DNA of 64,000 nt from Aquimarina latercula DSM 2041 (lineage in GTDB: Bacteria > Bacteroidota > Bacteroidia > Flavobacteriales > Flavobacteriaceae): positions 620,001-684,000 of the forward strand of contig NZ_AUMK01000003.1 of NCBI RefSeq assembly GCF_000430645.1, in the 5' to 3' direction. Shown here in pieces: positions 44,149 through 53,607 of this stretch. Every line of letters starts with the position of its first letter. Position 1 is the stretch's first letter. A model generated the notes under the pieces. The model was given only the letters and a program-made list of their open reading frames with translations, was not told the origin of the DNA and ran no database searches. The translations under genes and the position numbers were made by a program.

Positions 44149-47133
44149 TTACATTTTGACATCCTTGTCGTTTTTCTCATAGTTAAATAGATAATCTATA
44201 TCCATCTCCTTAACATCTCCTAGTTTATTCAATGCATTCATATCTACATCTTTTTTGTTACCTATCACTAGAACATTGTAATTTTCGCCTTTAATATTTT
44301 TATTAAAAAACTTCTTAAGATCTGCTAACTCCATATTCTTTATGGTATTATACATTTCTTCTCTATTATCATTATCAATTCCTCTTTTCTTAAGGTTTTC
44401 ATAAGTCCAAAAGATATTAGATTTCGTTATACGTTGCGCAGCAATTTTCTTTAATGTAGCTTCTTTAGCTTGATTAAACTGTTCTTCTGCTTCTGGCATA
44501 TCCGTCATTAACTCCATCATTGCATCTACTGCTTGCGGCATTTTATTAGCCTGTGTACCAACATAAGCCATCACATAATCTGATTGACCAACCTCTCTAG
44601 CTTGGCTATAGCTAGAAAATGCAGAATAAGCCAATGATTTAGATTCACGAATTTCTTGAAATACAATAGATGATAATCCACTACCAAAATAAGTATTAAA
44701 TAATCTAGAAGCCGCCATCTTTTTAGGATCAAACTCTGCTCCTTTTGCTAATAAAAGCATTTCACTCTGCACCATATCATAATCCACAAAATACACATTT
44801 CCTCCGGTTTCCTTTTCTAAATATTGAGTCTTTTCTGGATAATCCAATAATTCGGATTTTACAATATGATTTTTATCCAAAGATGCTATAGCTCCATTAA
44901 CATCATTACCATAATAAAAAATACGTTGTTTAAAATTACGTAATTCTTTTACCTTATCTACAAGTTCTTGTGGATTCATTGCTTGTAATTCTGAAGCTGT
45001 ATAAATATTACGTAAACGTGAGTTTTCACCATATTTTCCATAGCTCATAAGTCCATTCCAGAAAATGTTACCCTTTTGAGTTTTATTATCCTTACGCCCT
45101 TTTAAAACTTTATCTACATATTTATTATATGTTTCTTGATTAGGCACTGCATTATTCCATAAATCTTCTAATAATGTTAAACCTGCATCAAGGTTTTCTT
45201 TTAACCCAGAAATCCCAACATACGTTTTATCATCAGCAGTAAAAACATTGTAGCTCACTCCAACTTTATAGAATTCTTGTTTAAGTTGCTCTGGTGTATA
45301 CTTGTTCGTACCCAAATAATCTAGGTAACCAGCTGCTAAAGACATTTTTGGATCGTGATCTTTCCCCATATCAAAAATGATATTCAGACTAAATATATCA
45401 TTATTTGGGTTTTCTATATGTGATACAGTTAACCCACTATTTGTCTTATTCTCTTTAATAGCAGTTTTGTAATCGATAAACTGTGGAGATAAACTAGGCG
45501 CTTCTAACTTATTAAACTCTTGTAAAAAATTAGATTCCTTGTCCCTATTAAGTTCAATAGGCGTAATTCCAGGATTCTCTACTTTTACAATACTTTTGTC
45601 TTCACCTTTAATCTTATGAACTTCTACATAGTTATTACCATAAAGAGTATTTGCAAACGCTACTACTTGCTCTTTTGTAATTTCCTTCATATTATCCAAC
45701 ATCTCTAGGCGACTTTTCCAGTCCTGGAAACCAATAAATGCATCCAAATAAGAATATGCAGTAGAAGATGCATTTTCATATTGTCTAATTTGTGATAAAC
45801 GTAAGTCATTCACAACAGCGTCTAACAACCATTCTTCAAATTCACCTTTTTTAACCTTATCAATTTGAGCCAATAATAGATCTCTAACTTCATCTAATGT
45901 TTGATCTTCTTTTGGAGTTCCATATAATAAATGGAATCCATAATCATTATCAAAATTTGTAAATGACGATGCATTTTGAACTAATTGCTTTTGATTTAGA
46001 TTTAAATCGATCAATCCTGCTTGAGAGTTTGCAAGCATATAATCTATAAGAGTAACTATTACTTCTTGCTCAGTTCCTTTACCTTCTGTTCTAAAAGCTA
46101 CATAAATAGACTCTGCCGTAGGTCCATATACTTCTTTCTTAACAGGAGCTGCAAGTGGCTCTAGTTTTTCGAATGTAGGATGCGAAACTTCTTTCTTTTT
46201 ATATGATCCAAAAGATTCATTTACCTTTTTTATTGTAGTATCAAAGTCAATATCTCCAACTAATATTACTGCCATATTATTTGGCACATAATATTTATCA
46301 AAATATGCATGAATTGCCTCCATCGAAGGGTTTTTAAGATGCTCTGATACCCCTATTGTAGATTGTGTACCATATGGATGTGTTGGATACAAACCTTCTA
46401 ATACAGCAAAATACTGCTTGCGCCCATCACTATCTTGCCCTCTATTGAATTCTTCATATACAGCTTCTAATTCCGTATGAAATAAACGTAAAACTAACTT
46501 ACTAAAACGCTCACTTTCTACAGTTAGCCATTTATCTAATTCGTTAGTTGGTATTTTATTCACATACACTGTCTGTTCGTTAGATGTAAAAGCATTTGTT
46601 CCTTCTGCTCCTAATGAACTTACCATCTTATCGTATTCATTAGCTATAGAAACTTTAGATGCTTCTTGAGAAACTTCATCTATCTTCTTATAAATTTCTT
46701 TTTTCTTTACGGTATCGGTTTCTTTCTTATGCGCTTCGTATAAATCCGAAATTTCCTTTAGAAAAACATTCTCTTTTTCGAAGTCTTGTGTTCCTATTTT
46801 ATCAGTCCCTTTAAAGACCATGTGCTCTAGATAATGAGCCAAACCTGTATTATCCGCAGGATCATAAGTTGACCCAGCTCGAACTGCAATTAACGTCTGG
46901 ATTTTTGGTTCTTCTTGATTTTTACCTAAATAGACTTTTAAACCGTTATCTAAGGTATACAGGCGCAATCCTGTTGGATCATTTGAAACTGTCTCATAAG
47001 AAAACCCTGCAGGATCTGTATGTGTTTCTACTTTAAGTTCTTTTTCGGAAGTTTTTTCTTGATTTGATGAATTCTTACAATTACTAAGTAATACTACTAA
47101 ACATAATAGTAAGAGAGATTTTAATGATTTCAT
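44149..47133 (-). CDS. M16 family zinc metalloprotease, lipoprotein
   Basis: The 994-residue protein has a lipoprotein signal with the lipobox LSNC (Cys19), then two M16 repeats. The first repeat contains HYLEH (His100, Glu103, His104), the inverted zinc-binding motif HxxEH of pitrilysin/insulinase-type enzymes, with a downstream Glu in ELEAVYEEFNRGQD. The second repeat has no HxxEH, as expected for the inactive half. It is likely anchored at the periplasmic side or outer membrane and degrades peptides. It is a single gene; a terminator lies between it and the symporter. Confidence 0.93.
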   Translation of the reverse strand: MKSLKSLLLLCLVVLLSNCKNSSNQEKTSEKELKVETHTDPAGFSYETVSNDPTGLRLYTLDNGLKVYLGKNQEEPKIQTLIAVRAGSTYDPADNTGLAHYLEHMVFKGTDKIGTQDFEKENVFLKEISDLYEAHKKETDTVKKKEIYKKIDEVSQEASKVSIANEYDKMVSSLGAEGTNAFTSNEQTVYVNKIPTNELDKWLTVESERFSKLVLRLFHTELEAVYEEFNRGQDSDGRKQYFAVLEGLYPTHPYGTQSTIGVSEHLKNPSMEAIHAYFDKYYVPNNMAVILVGDIDFDTTIKKVNESFGSYKKKEVSHPTFEKLEPLAAPVKKEVYGPTAESIYVAFRTEGKGTEQEVIVTLIDYMLANSQAGLIDLNLNQKQLVQNASSFTNFDNDYGFHLLYGTPKEDQTLDEVRDLLLAQIDKVKKGEFEEWLLDAVVNDLRLSQIRQYENASSTAYSYLDAFIGFQDWKSRLEMLDNMKEITKEQVVAFANTLYGNNYVEVHKIKGEDKSIVKVENPGITPIELNRDKESNFLQEFNKLEAPSLSPQFIDYKTAIKENKTNSGLTVSHIENPNNDIFSLNIIFDMGKDHDPKMSLAAGYLDYLGTNKYTPEQLKQEFYKVGVSYNVFTADDKTYVGISGLKENLDAGLTLLEDLWNNAVPNQETYNKYVDKVLKGRKDNKTQKGNIFWNGLMSYGKYGENSRLRNIYTASELQAMNPQELVDKVKELRNFKQRIFYYGNDVNGAIASLDKNHIVKSELLDYPEKTQYLEKETGGNVYFVDYDMVQSEMLLLAKGAEFDPKKMAASRLFNTYFGSGLSSIVFQEIRESKSLAYSAFSSYSQAREVGQSDYVMAYVGTQANKMPQAVDAMMELMTDMPEAEEQFNQAKEATLKKIAAQRITKSNIFWTYENLKKRGIDNDNREEMYNTIKNMELADLKKFFNKNIKGENYNVLVIGNKKDVDMNALNKLGDVKEMDIDYLFNYEKNDKDVKM

Positions 47134-47231
47134 TTAAATAGTTTAAGTTACTGTTTCTTTAACATTCTATTAAACGCAAAATGTTAATACATGTTACGGT
47201 TTTTAAGAATACTTTAACACATATACCAAAA

Positions 47232-47266
47232 GAAAAGTCCAAAAGGAAAAACCTCTTGGACTTTAT
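47232..47266. terminator. Intrinsic terminator after sucD
   Basis: AAAGTCCAAAAGG (47234-47246) and CCTCTTGGACTTT pair with one mismatch over a short A-rich loop. It lies 41 bases after the sucD stop on the minus strand and before the M16 start, with T residues on the minus strand. Confidence 0.75.
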
Positions 47267-47306
47267 ATATTATTAAAAAAGAATTAAATACTCTTTTCTG
47301 TATTTA

Positions 47307-48179
47307 TTAGCCTAATACTTCAGCTACTTTTTTACCAATTTCTGCCGGAGAATCTACTACGTGAATTCCACATTCTCTCATAATCGCTTTTTTAGCAGCT
47401 GCAGTATCTTCACTTCCACCAACAATCGCACCAGCATGTCCCATTGTACGACCAGCAGGAGCTGTTTCTCCAGCGATAAAACCAACCACTGGTTTAGAAG
47501 TACCACTCGCTTTAATCCATTTAGCTGCATCAGCTTCTAACTGACCTCCAATTTCTCCTATCATTACTACACAACTAGTCTCAGGATCATTAATCAATAA
47601 TTCTACAGCCTCTTTTGTAGTAGTTCCAATAATAGGATCTCCTCCAATACCAATCGCTGTAGTAATTCCAAGTCCTTGCTTAACAACTTGATCAGCCGCT
47701 TCATAAGTTAACGTTCCAGATTTAGAAACAATACCTACATTTCCTTTTTTGAAAACGAAACCTGGCATAATACCAACTTTAGCTTCTCCTGGAGTAATAA
47801 CACCAGGACAGTTAGGTCCAATCAAACGACATGCCTTATCTTTTATATAATTAGACGCAGTAATCATATCCGCAACAGGAATACCTTCAGTTATAGTGAT
47901 GATAACTTTAATTCCTGCATCCGCAGCTTCCATAATAGCATCCGCAGCAAATGCTGGTGGAACAAAAATAATAGTGGTATCAGCTCCCACTTGCTTAACT
48001 GCTTCCTCTACAGTATTAAAAACTGGTTTATCAAGATGTGTTTGACCACCTTTACCAGGAGTAACTCCTCCGACAACGTTAGTACCATACTCGATCATCT
48101 GACCTGCATGAAAAGTACCTTCACTACCCGTAAAACCTTGAACTATTATTTTAGAATCCTTATTTACTAGAACACTCAT
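47307..48179 (-). CDS. sucD: Succinyl-CoA ligase alpha subunit
   Basis: A 290-residue alpha subunit of succinyl-CoA synthetase, which makes ATP or GTP from succinyl-CoA in the citric acid cycle. The CoA-binding part has [16 protein letters not shown] and [21 protein letters not shown]. The phosphorylated His is in GHAGAIVGG near residue 250, and [12 protein letters not shown] is the ligase loop. The beta subunit gene is not next to it, so the genes are split in this genome. It has an ATG start and a good -7 box 35 bases upstream. Confidence 0.97.
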   Translation of the reverse strand: MSVLVNKDSKIIVQGFTGSEGTFHAGQMIEYGTNVVGGVTPGKGGQTHLDKPVFNTVEEAVKQVGADTTIIFVPPAFAADAIMEAADAGIKVIITITEGIPVADMITASNYIKDKACRLIGPNCPGVITPGEAKVGIMPGFVFKKGNVGIVSKSGTLTYEAADQVVKQGLGITTAIGIGGDPIIGTTTKEAVELLINDPETSCVVMIGEIGGQLEADAAKWIKASGTSKPVVGFIAGETAPAGRTMGHAGAIVGGSEDTAAAKKAIMRECGIHVVDSPAEIGKKVAEVLG

Positions 48180-48213
48180 TGCGTTATGATTTTTTTATTT
48201 TTTTTTGCAGTTT

Positions 48214-48221
48214 CAAAAGTA
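48214..48221 (-). promoter_or_regulatory. Possible -7 box for sucD
   Basis: The minus strand reads TACTTTTG, fitting TAnnTTTG, 34 bases from the sucD ATG. A -33 TTG is not at the expected distance. Confidence 0.4.
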
Positions 48222-48345
48222 CGGTTTTGAACATTATAGTTAAAATGAAAAATCAAAAAAAAACATTTTTTTAATTTTTTGATTTTACAGAGCTTTTAAT
48301 AAATTTTTATAAAAAACCGAACCTATTTTCTTAGATATAAATAAT

Positions 48346-48753
48346 CTATTTAGAAAAAAATGATTTTAAATTCTCTTGAGTATTATCTCCTTGTTGACTA
48401 ATTTGATATCCTCTGTATAATTTATCGTTCTTTAATTCCCAGATGGCAATAAAATGTGCTATTGCTTCTTCCTTATCGGGTCTTTCTATAGTGGTAGCAA
48501 CATATGTATATCTAATAGTTACCATACCGTCCTCTTCTAAAAGATGACTAATTTCACATTTAAAAGTTTCAAATGAACTGGACATTTCCTTAAACATCAT
48601 CTTAATATCCTCGAAACCTTTCTTATTATAACCGAAACTACTATTCCAATTTAACTCAACTTCCGGATGTAAATATTCAGAAAAGGCGTCTATATTATGA
48701 ATCAAATCCGTTTGATAAAAGGATTTCACTACCTCTTTTGCTGTTTTACTCAT
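48346..48753 (-). CDS. NTF2/SnoaL-like protein
   Basis: A 135-residue protein of the NTF2 fold: KEVVKSFYQTDLIHNIDAFSEYLHPEVELNWNSSFGYNKKGFEDI, then ISHLLEEDGMVTIRYTYVATT and a last strand with HFIAIWELKNDKLYRGYQIS. Such proteins range from isomerases to ligand-binding proteins and the ligand is not evident. Its ATG overlaps the end of the lpxD-like gene by 8 bases, so it is the last gene of the lipid A transcript. Confidence 0.8.
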   Translation of the reverse strand: MSKTAKEVVKSFYQTDLIHNIDAFSEYLHPEVELNWNSSFGYNKKGFEDIKMMFKEMSSSFETFKCEISHLLEEDGMVTIRYTYVATTIERPDKEEAIAHFIAIWELKNDKLYRGYQISQQGDNTQENLKSFFSK

Positions 48754-49684
48754 TGTTCTTCAATTTTTCTATTATTTCAGGTATTTGCCTGATGGCTGCG
48801 ATTTCTTTATATTTTTTTCTAAAATCATCTGCAGGCGTTCCAAAATAACTTTTATTTCCTTCTAACGATTTGCTAATACCCGACTGAGCAGAAACAACAG
48901 CTTTAGTACCAATAGTAATCCCACTGGTAACACCAACTTGTCCCCACAAAGTAACTTCATCTTCGATTATTACACATCCTGCGATACCAACTTGGGATGC
49001 TATTAAACACTTTTTTCCAATAACAGTATCATGACCTATATGAACTTGATTATCAATCTTGGTACCTTCTTGGATCGTAGTATCTCCTGTAACACCTCTA
49101 TCAATAGTACATAGAGAACCTAAATCAACATTATCTCCTACTACAACTCTACCTCCAGAAATCAATTTATCAAAACCTTCTGGTCTTTTTTTATAATAGA
49201 ATGCATCAGCCCCTAATACTGTTCCGGAATGTATTGTAACATTATTACCTATAACGGTATTATCATATAAACTTACATTGGCATGAATCAAACAGTTATC
49301 TCCAATAACTACATTATTACCAACAAAAGCTCCAGGTTGGATTACCGTATTATTGCCAATTTTTGCAGTATCTGCAACTATAGAAGTAGCTTTTTCGAAG
49401 GGTTTAAAGTATGTAGTTAACTTATTAAAATCTCTAAAGGGATCATCCGAAATCAATAAAGCTTTTCCTTCAGGACAAGATACTTTTTTATTTATCAATA
49501 CGACAGTTGCATCACTTTCCAGCGCTTTGTCGTAATACTTGGGATGATCTACAAAAACAATATCTCCAGGTGTTACAACATGTATTTCATTCATGCCAAG
49601 AACCGGAAAATCGGGACTACCAACAAATTCCGAAGATATTATGGTAGCTATTTGTTTTAATGTGTGTTTTTGAGGAAATTTCAT
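48746..49684 (-). CDS. LpxD-like N-acyltransferase, second copy
   Basis: The 312-residue protein resembles LpxD: an N-terminal domain (PQKHTLKQIATIISSEF, FVDHPKYYDKAL) that binds the nucleotide and a left-handed beta-helix with many hexapeptide turns, ending in GIAGCVIIEDEVTLWGQVGVTSG. The presumed catalytic His is in QVHIGHDTVIG. A fuller LpxD is encoded at 52554-53582, so this is a paralogue that lies after efp in the same operon, an arrangement found in Bacteroidota. It may act in lipid A or in another acyl-sugar pathway. The start ATG is 40 bases after efp. Confidence 0.85.
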   Translation of the reverse strand: MKFPQKHTLKQIATIISSEFVGSPDFPVLGMNEIHVVTPGDIVFVDHPKYYDKALESDATVVLINKKVSCPEGKALLISDDPFRDFNKLTTYFKPFEKATSIVADTAKIGNNTVIQPGAFVGNNVVIGDNCLIHANVSLYDNTVIGNNVTIHSGTVLGADAFYYKKRPEGFDKLISGGRVVVGDNVDLGSLCTIDRGVTGDTTIQEGTKIDNQVHIGHDTVIGKKCLIASQVGIAGCVIIEDEVTLWGQVGVTSGITIGTKAVVSAQSGISKSLEGNKSYFGTPADDFRKKYKEIAAIRQIPEIIEKLKNNE

Positions 49685-49724
49685 TCTATCATTACAAATT
49701 CAGAATTAATAATTGACTTCCGAA

Positions 49725-50291
49725 TTATTCTTTAATACGTTCTTTGTACGTTCCTTTGTCTGTTTCAACTTTGATTTTATCACCCTCATTAATAAAAAGA
49801 GGAACCATAACCTCTGCTCCTGTTTCTACGGTAGCAGGTTTAGTAGCGTTAGTAGCTGTATTTCCTTTTACTCCAGGCTCAGTAGATGTAACTTCTAAAA
49901 TCACACTTGCAGGCATTTCTACAGAAAGAGGCATTTGATCTTCAGAGTTTATAATTACAGTAACTACTTCCCCTTCTTTTAATAATCCTGGGGCATCTAA
50001 TGTGGATTTCTCCAGAGTTATTTGATTGTAATCTTCTGTATTCATAAAGTGATGTGTATCACCCTCTGCATATAAAAACTGGAACTTATGAGTCTCAACT
50101 CTGACATCTTCTATTTTATGACCAGCAGAGAATGTATTATCAATAACTTTTCCAGTAGTAACACTTTTCAATTTAGTTCTTACAAAAGCAGGGCCTTTTC
50201 CCGGTTTTACGTGTAAAAATTCAATAATCTTGTATATATCGTGATTATATTTTATACATAATCCATTTCTAATATCACTCGTACTTGCCAT
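49725..50291 (-). CDS. efp: Elongation factor P
   Basis: The 188-residue protein has the three-domain EF-P layout. The loop carrying the modified lysine is HVKPGKGPAFVRTKLKSV, with Lys32 as the expected modification site. Later blocks are YAEGDTHHFMNTEDYNQI and MPASVILEVTSTEPGVKGNTATNATKPATVETG. It rescues ribosomes stalled at polyproline tracts. It is in the lipid A operon, 35 bases after lpxA, a conserved neighbour order in this phylum. Confidence 0.97.
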   Translation of the reverse strand: MASTSDIRNGLCIKYNHDIYKIIEFLHVKPGKGPAFVRTKLKSVTTGKVIDNTFSAGHKIEDVRVETHKFQFLYAEGDTHHFMNTEDYNQITLEKSTLDAPGLLKEGEVVTVIINSEDQMPLSVEMPASVILEVTSTEPGVKGNTATNATKPATVETGAEVMVPLFINEGDKIKVETDKGTYKERIKE

Positions 50292-50326
50292 TGTTATTTC
50301 TTGTTACTTAATTCTTATTTTATTTA

Positions 50327-51109
50327 TTAATTAGAGAAATATCCCTTCATAATTCCTCTTTGAGAGTTCTTTATAAACTCTAATACTTCATCTCGCTCAG
50401 GAGTAGCTTCCATCTCAGCTTCAATAATTGCTACTGCTTGCGAGTTATTATAATTACTTTGATATAATATTCTATAAATAGATTGTATCTCTCTTATTTT
50501 TTCTGTTGAAAAACCTCTTCTCCGTAATCCTATTGAATTTATTCCCACATAAGATAATGGTTCACGTGCAGCTTTCGCATATGGAGGAACATCTTTGCGC
50601 ACTAATGAACCACCAGTTACAAAAGCATGATTACCAATACTACAAAACTGTTGAACTGCTGCCATACCGGCAAGTACTACAAAATCACCTACATTAATAT
50701 GCCCTGCCAAAGTGCTATTATTAGAAAATATACAATTGTCGCCCACGATACAATCGTGCGCTATATGACAATACGCCATGATCCAACAATTATTACCAAT
50801 CTTGGTTTTCATTCTATCTGTTGTACCTCGATTAATAGTAACACATTCTCGAATAGTAGTATTATCTCCTATTTCGGTAGTAGTATCTTCATCATTAAAT
50901 TTTTTATCCTGCGGAACTGCAGATATTACAGCTCCTGGAAAAATACTACAATTTTTACCAATACGAGCACCTTCCATTATAGTTACGTTCGAACCGATCC
51001 AGGTCCCTTCTCCTATCACTACATTATTATGAATCGTAGTAAAAGGTTCAATAACTACATTTTTTGCAATTTTTGCTCCTGGGTGAACATATGCTAAAGG
51101 CTGATTCAT
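50327..51109 (-). CDS. lpxA: UDP-N-acetylglucosamine O-acyltransferase
   Basis: A 260-residue hexapeptide-repeat enzyme matching LpxA in length and layout, the first acylation of lipid A synthesis (UDP-GlcNAc at O-3). The beta-helix starts VHPGAKIAKNVVIEPFTTIHNNVVIGEGTWIG, and the catalytic His lies in AYCHIAHDCIVGDN near residue 125. The C-terminal helical part is GINSIGLRRRGFSTEKI. It follows the lpxC/fabZ fusion by 48 bases. Confidence 0.97.
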   Translation of the reverse strand: MNQPLAYVHPGAKIAKNVVIEPFTTIHNNVVIGEGTWIGSNVTIMEGARIGKNCSIFPGAVISAVPQDKKFNDEDTTTEIGDNTTIRECVTINRGTTDRMKTKIGNNCWIMAYCHIAHDCIVGDNCIFSNNSTLAGHINVGDFVVLAGMAAVQQFCSIGNHAFVTGGSLVRKDVPPYAKAAREPLSYVGINSIGLRRRGFSTEKIREIQSIYRILYQSNYNNSQAVAIIEAEMEATPERDEVLEFIKNSQRGIMKGYFSN

Positions 51110-51157
51110 TTATTTCGTTTTAATGTTTTAATATATAATAACAGATATACTAAATAA

Positions 51158-52567
51158 TTATTTTGATTTAACTATTTGTGCCATAAGTTCTGCTTCAGTC
51201 ACTAACTTTCCGTTAGCATACGCAAAACCTTGCATATGGCAAATCCCCCTTCTTATCGGAGTTAATAATTCTAATTTAAATATCAATGTATCTCCTGGAA
51301 GAACTTGTTGTTTAAATTTTACTTTATCAATTTTCATAAAATAAGTCAAGTAATTCTCTGGATCAGGCACAGTACTAAGTGCTAGTATCCCTCCTGTTTG
51401 CGCCATAGCTTCTACTTGCATAACTCCAGGCATAACTGGTGCTCCAGGAAAATGTCCAACAAAAAATGGTTCATTCATAGTCACATTTTTCATCCCAACA
51501 ACATGTTTGTCTGACATTTCTAAAATTCGATCAATCAATAAAAATGGAGGTCTATGAGGAAGCATAGACATAATTTTATTGATATCCATTAAAGGTTCTT
51601 GATTTAAATCAAATTTAGGAACTTTATTACGTTTCTCAATTTTTATAATCTTAGAGAGTTTCTTAGCAAATTGTGTGTTTACATAATGCCCTGGTTTATT
51701 TGCTATGATTTTACCTCTTATGCGTGTTCCAATAAGGGCAAGATCTCCTATTACATCCAATAATTTATGTCTTGCGGCTTCATTAGGATAGTGCAACGTT
51801 AAATTATCTAATATCCCGTTTGGTTTTATAGCAATAGATTCTTTGCCAAAAGCAACTTTTAGCTTTTCCATGGTTCCTGAACTAAGTTCCTTATCCACAT
51901 AAACAATTGCATTATTTAAATCTCCACCTTTTATCAAGCCATGTTCTAGTAACATTTCTAATTCGTGCAAAAAGCTAAATGTTCTAGCATCTGCAATTTC
52001 TTCCTTAAAATCAGAAAGGTGTTTTAAAGATGCATTTTGAGTTCCTAAAACCTTAGTCCCAAAATCCACCATTGTAGTTACCTGATACTCATCAGATGGC
52101 ATTACTATAATTTCACTTCCAGATTCTTCATCTGTATATGATATTACATCTTTAACTATATATTCATCTCTTTCTACTTCTTGCTCCACAATACCAGCCT
52201 GTTCTAGAGCTTGTATAAAAAACTTACTAGATCCATCCATTATGGGTGGTTCAGAAGCATTAAGCTCTATCAATAGATTATCTATTTCTAGACCAACACA
52301 AGCTGCCAACACATGCTCAGAAGTTTGAATACTTACTCCATTTTTCTCAAGGTTTGTTCCCCTTTGAGTATTTACAACATAATTAGCATCTGCCTCTATA
52401 ATTGGATTGCCTTCTAAGTCAACACGGCAAAAAGCGTATCCATGATTTTCTGGTGCAGGTTTAAAAGTAAGTGTAACTTCTTTTCCTGTATGAAGCCCTA
52501 CTCCTTTGAGTTCTATTTCTTTCTGAATAGTTCTTTGTTTATTCGCAACGGAATTACTCATTGTCAT
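51158..52567 (-). CDS. lpxC-fabZ: Bifunctional LpxC deacetylase / FabZ dehydratase
   Basis: The 469-residue protein joins LpxC (about residues 1-300) to FabZ (about 315-469), a fusion typical of Bacteroidota. The LpxC part contains EHVLAACVGLEIDN and HYPNEAARHKLLDVIGDLALIG, with zinc-binding His residues and the catalytic Asp; it deacetylates UDP-3-O-acyl-GlcNAc, the committed step of lipid A. The FabZ part has MLPHRPPFLLIDRI and GHFPGAPVMPGVMQVEAMAQTG with the catalytic His and Glu. The fusion may balance fatty acid and lipid A output. A second in-frame ATG lies at 52559-52561; either may be used, both overlapping the end of lpxD. Confidence 0.97.
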   Translation of the reverse strand: MTMSNSVANKQRTIQKEIELKGVGLHTGKEVTLTFKPAPENHGYAFCRVDLEGNPIIEADANYVVNTQRGTNLEKNGVSIQTSEHVLAACVGLEIDNLLIELNASEPPIMDGSSKFFIQALEQAGIVEQEVERDEYIVKDVISYTDEESGSEIIVMPSDEYQVTTMVDFGTKVLGTQNASLKHLSDFKEEIADARTFSFLHELEMLLEHGLIKGGDLNNAIVYVDKELSSGTMEKLKVAFGKESIAIKPNGILDNLTLHYPNEAARHKLLDVIGDLALIGTRIRGKIIANKPGHYVNTQFAKKLSKIIKIEKRNKVPKFDLNQEPLMDINKIMSMLPHRPPFLLIDRILEMSDKHVVGMKNVTMNEPFFVGHFPGAPVMPGVMQVEAMAQTGGILALSTVPDPENYLTYFMKIDKVKFKQQVLPGDTLIFKLELLTPIRRGICHMQGFAYANGKLVTEAELMAQIVKSK

Positions 52568-53582
52568 CTATCTTTTTCTCAAGTTTGTATACTCTATCTA
52601 CAATTTTGGGTAAATTTTTAAAATGTACGTAAGATTTGTTATAATCTGAGTACCCTAATGCTGGAGAACCTTGAATAGCTTCTCCATCTTTAATATTTCT
52701 TCCTATTCCCGATTGTGCCTGAATTCTAACATTATTACCTATAACTAAATGTCCGGCAATACCAACCTGGCCTCCTATCAAACAATGTTTTCCTATTTTG
52801 GTAGATCCCGCAATACCAGTTTGCGCAGCAATTGCAGTGTGCTCTCCGATCTCTACATTATGCGCTATCTGAATTTGATTGTCGAGTTTTACTCCTTTTC
52901 TAATAATTGTTGATCCAAGGGTAGCTCTATCAATTGTTGTTCCTGCTCCAACATCTACGCTGGATTCAATAATAACATTTCCTGTTTGTGGGACTTTACT
53001 ATACTCCCCTTTTTCATTAGGTGTAAACCCAAATCCATCTGCACCAACAATAGCGCCACTATGGATAACACAATCATCTCCTATTATTGATTCAGAATAT
53101 ATTTTAGCTCCGGCAAAAACAATAACATTATTTCCTATAGTAACATTATCTCCTATATATACATTAGGATAAATCTTAGCACTTTCTCCAATACTAACAT
53201 TATCACCCAAATATGAAAATGCACCTAAATACATATTATCTCCATATTTAGCAGTTTCTGAAATAAAACTAGGCTGTTCAATACCTGTCTTATTCATCTT
53301 TACCATATTGTAATAATCCAATAACTGTGAGAATGCTTTATAAGCATCATCTACCCTAATCAAAGTGGTCTTAATATCAGACTCAGCTTCAAAAGTTTTA
53401 TCTACTATCGTAATAGATGCATTAGTAGAATAAATGTATGGAGTATATTTGGGGTTAGACAAGAATGTGAGCGAACCTTTAGTTCCTTCTTCTATCTTTG
53501 CTAGTTTTGATACTTCTACGGTTTCATCTCCTTCGATTTCACCATTTAGAATACCTGCAATTTGTGTGGCTGTAAAAATCAT
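52554..53582 (-). CDS. lpxD: UDP-3-O-acylglucosamine N-acyltransferase
   Basis: From the ATG at 53580-53582 the product has 342 residues. The N-terminal domain (FTATQIAGILNGEIEGDETVEVSKLAKIEEG, LTFLSNPKYTPYIY) is that of LpxD. The beta-helix includes GFGFTPNEKGEYSKVPQTG and TTIDRATLGSTIIRKG, and the catalytic His is in QIQIAHNVEIGEHTAIAAQTG. It adds the N-acyl chain to lipid A precursors. It is the first gene of the lpx operon, and a TACTTTTG-like box (53589-53596 on this strand) lies only 7 bases upstream, which would give a near-leaderless transcript if used. A start 9 bases upstream (MLLM) falls inside this box. Confidence 0.94.
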   Translation of the reverse strand: MIFTATQIAGILNGEIEGDETVEVSKLAKIEEGTKGSLTFLSNPKYTPYIYSTNASITIVDKTFEAESDIKTTLIRVDDAYKAFSQLLDYYNMVKMNKTGIEQPSFISETAKYGDNMYLGAFSYLGDNVSIGESAKIYPNVYIGDNVTIGNNVIVFAGAKIYSESIIGDDCVIHSGAIVGADGFGFTPNEKGEYSKVPQTGNVIIESSVDVGAGTTIDRATLGSTIIRKGVKLDNQIQIAHNVEIGEHTAIAAQTGIAGSTKIGKHCLIGGQVGIAGHLVIGNNVRIQAQSGIGRNIKDGEAIQGSPALGYSDYNKSYVHFKNLPKIVDRVYKLEKKIDDNE

Positions 53583-53607
53583 TAGCAACAAAAGTATAAA
53601 AAATGTG

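Noticed and set aside
50627-51097. Plus-strand frame of 156 codons opposite lpxA
   Set aside because: lpxA is certain on the other strand and this frame shows no motif; hexapeptide repeats give long antisense frames.
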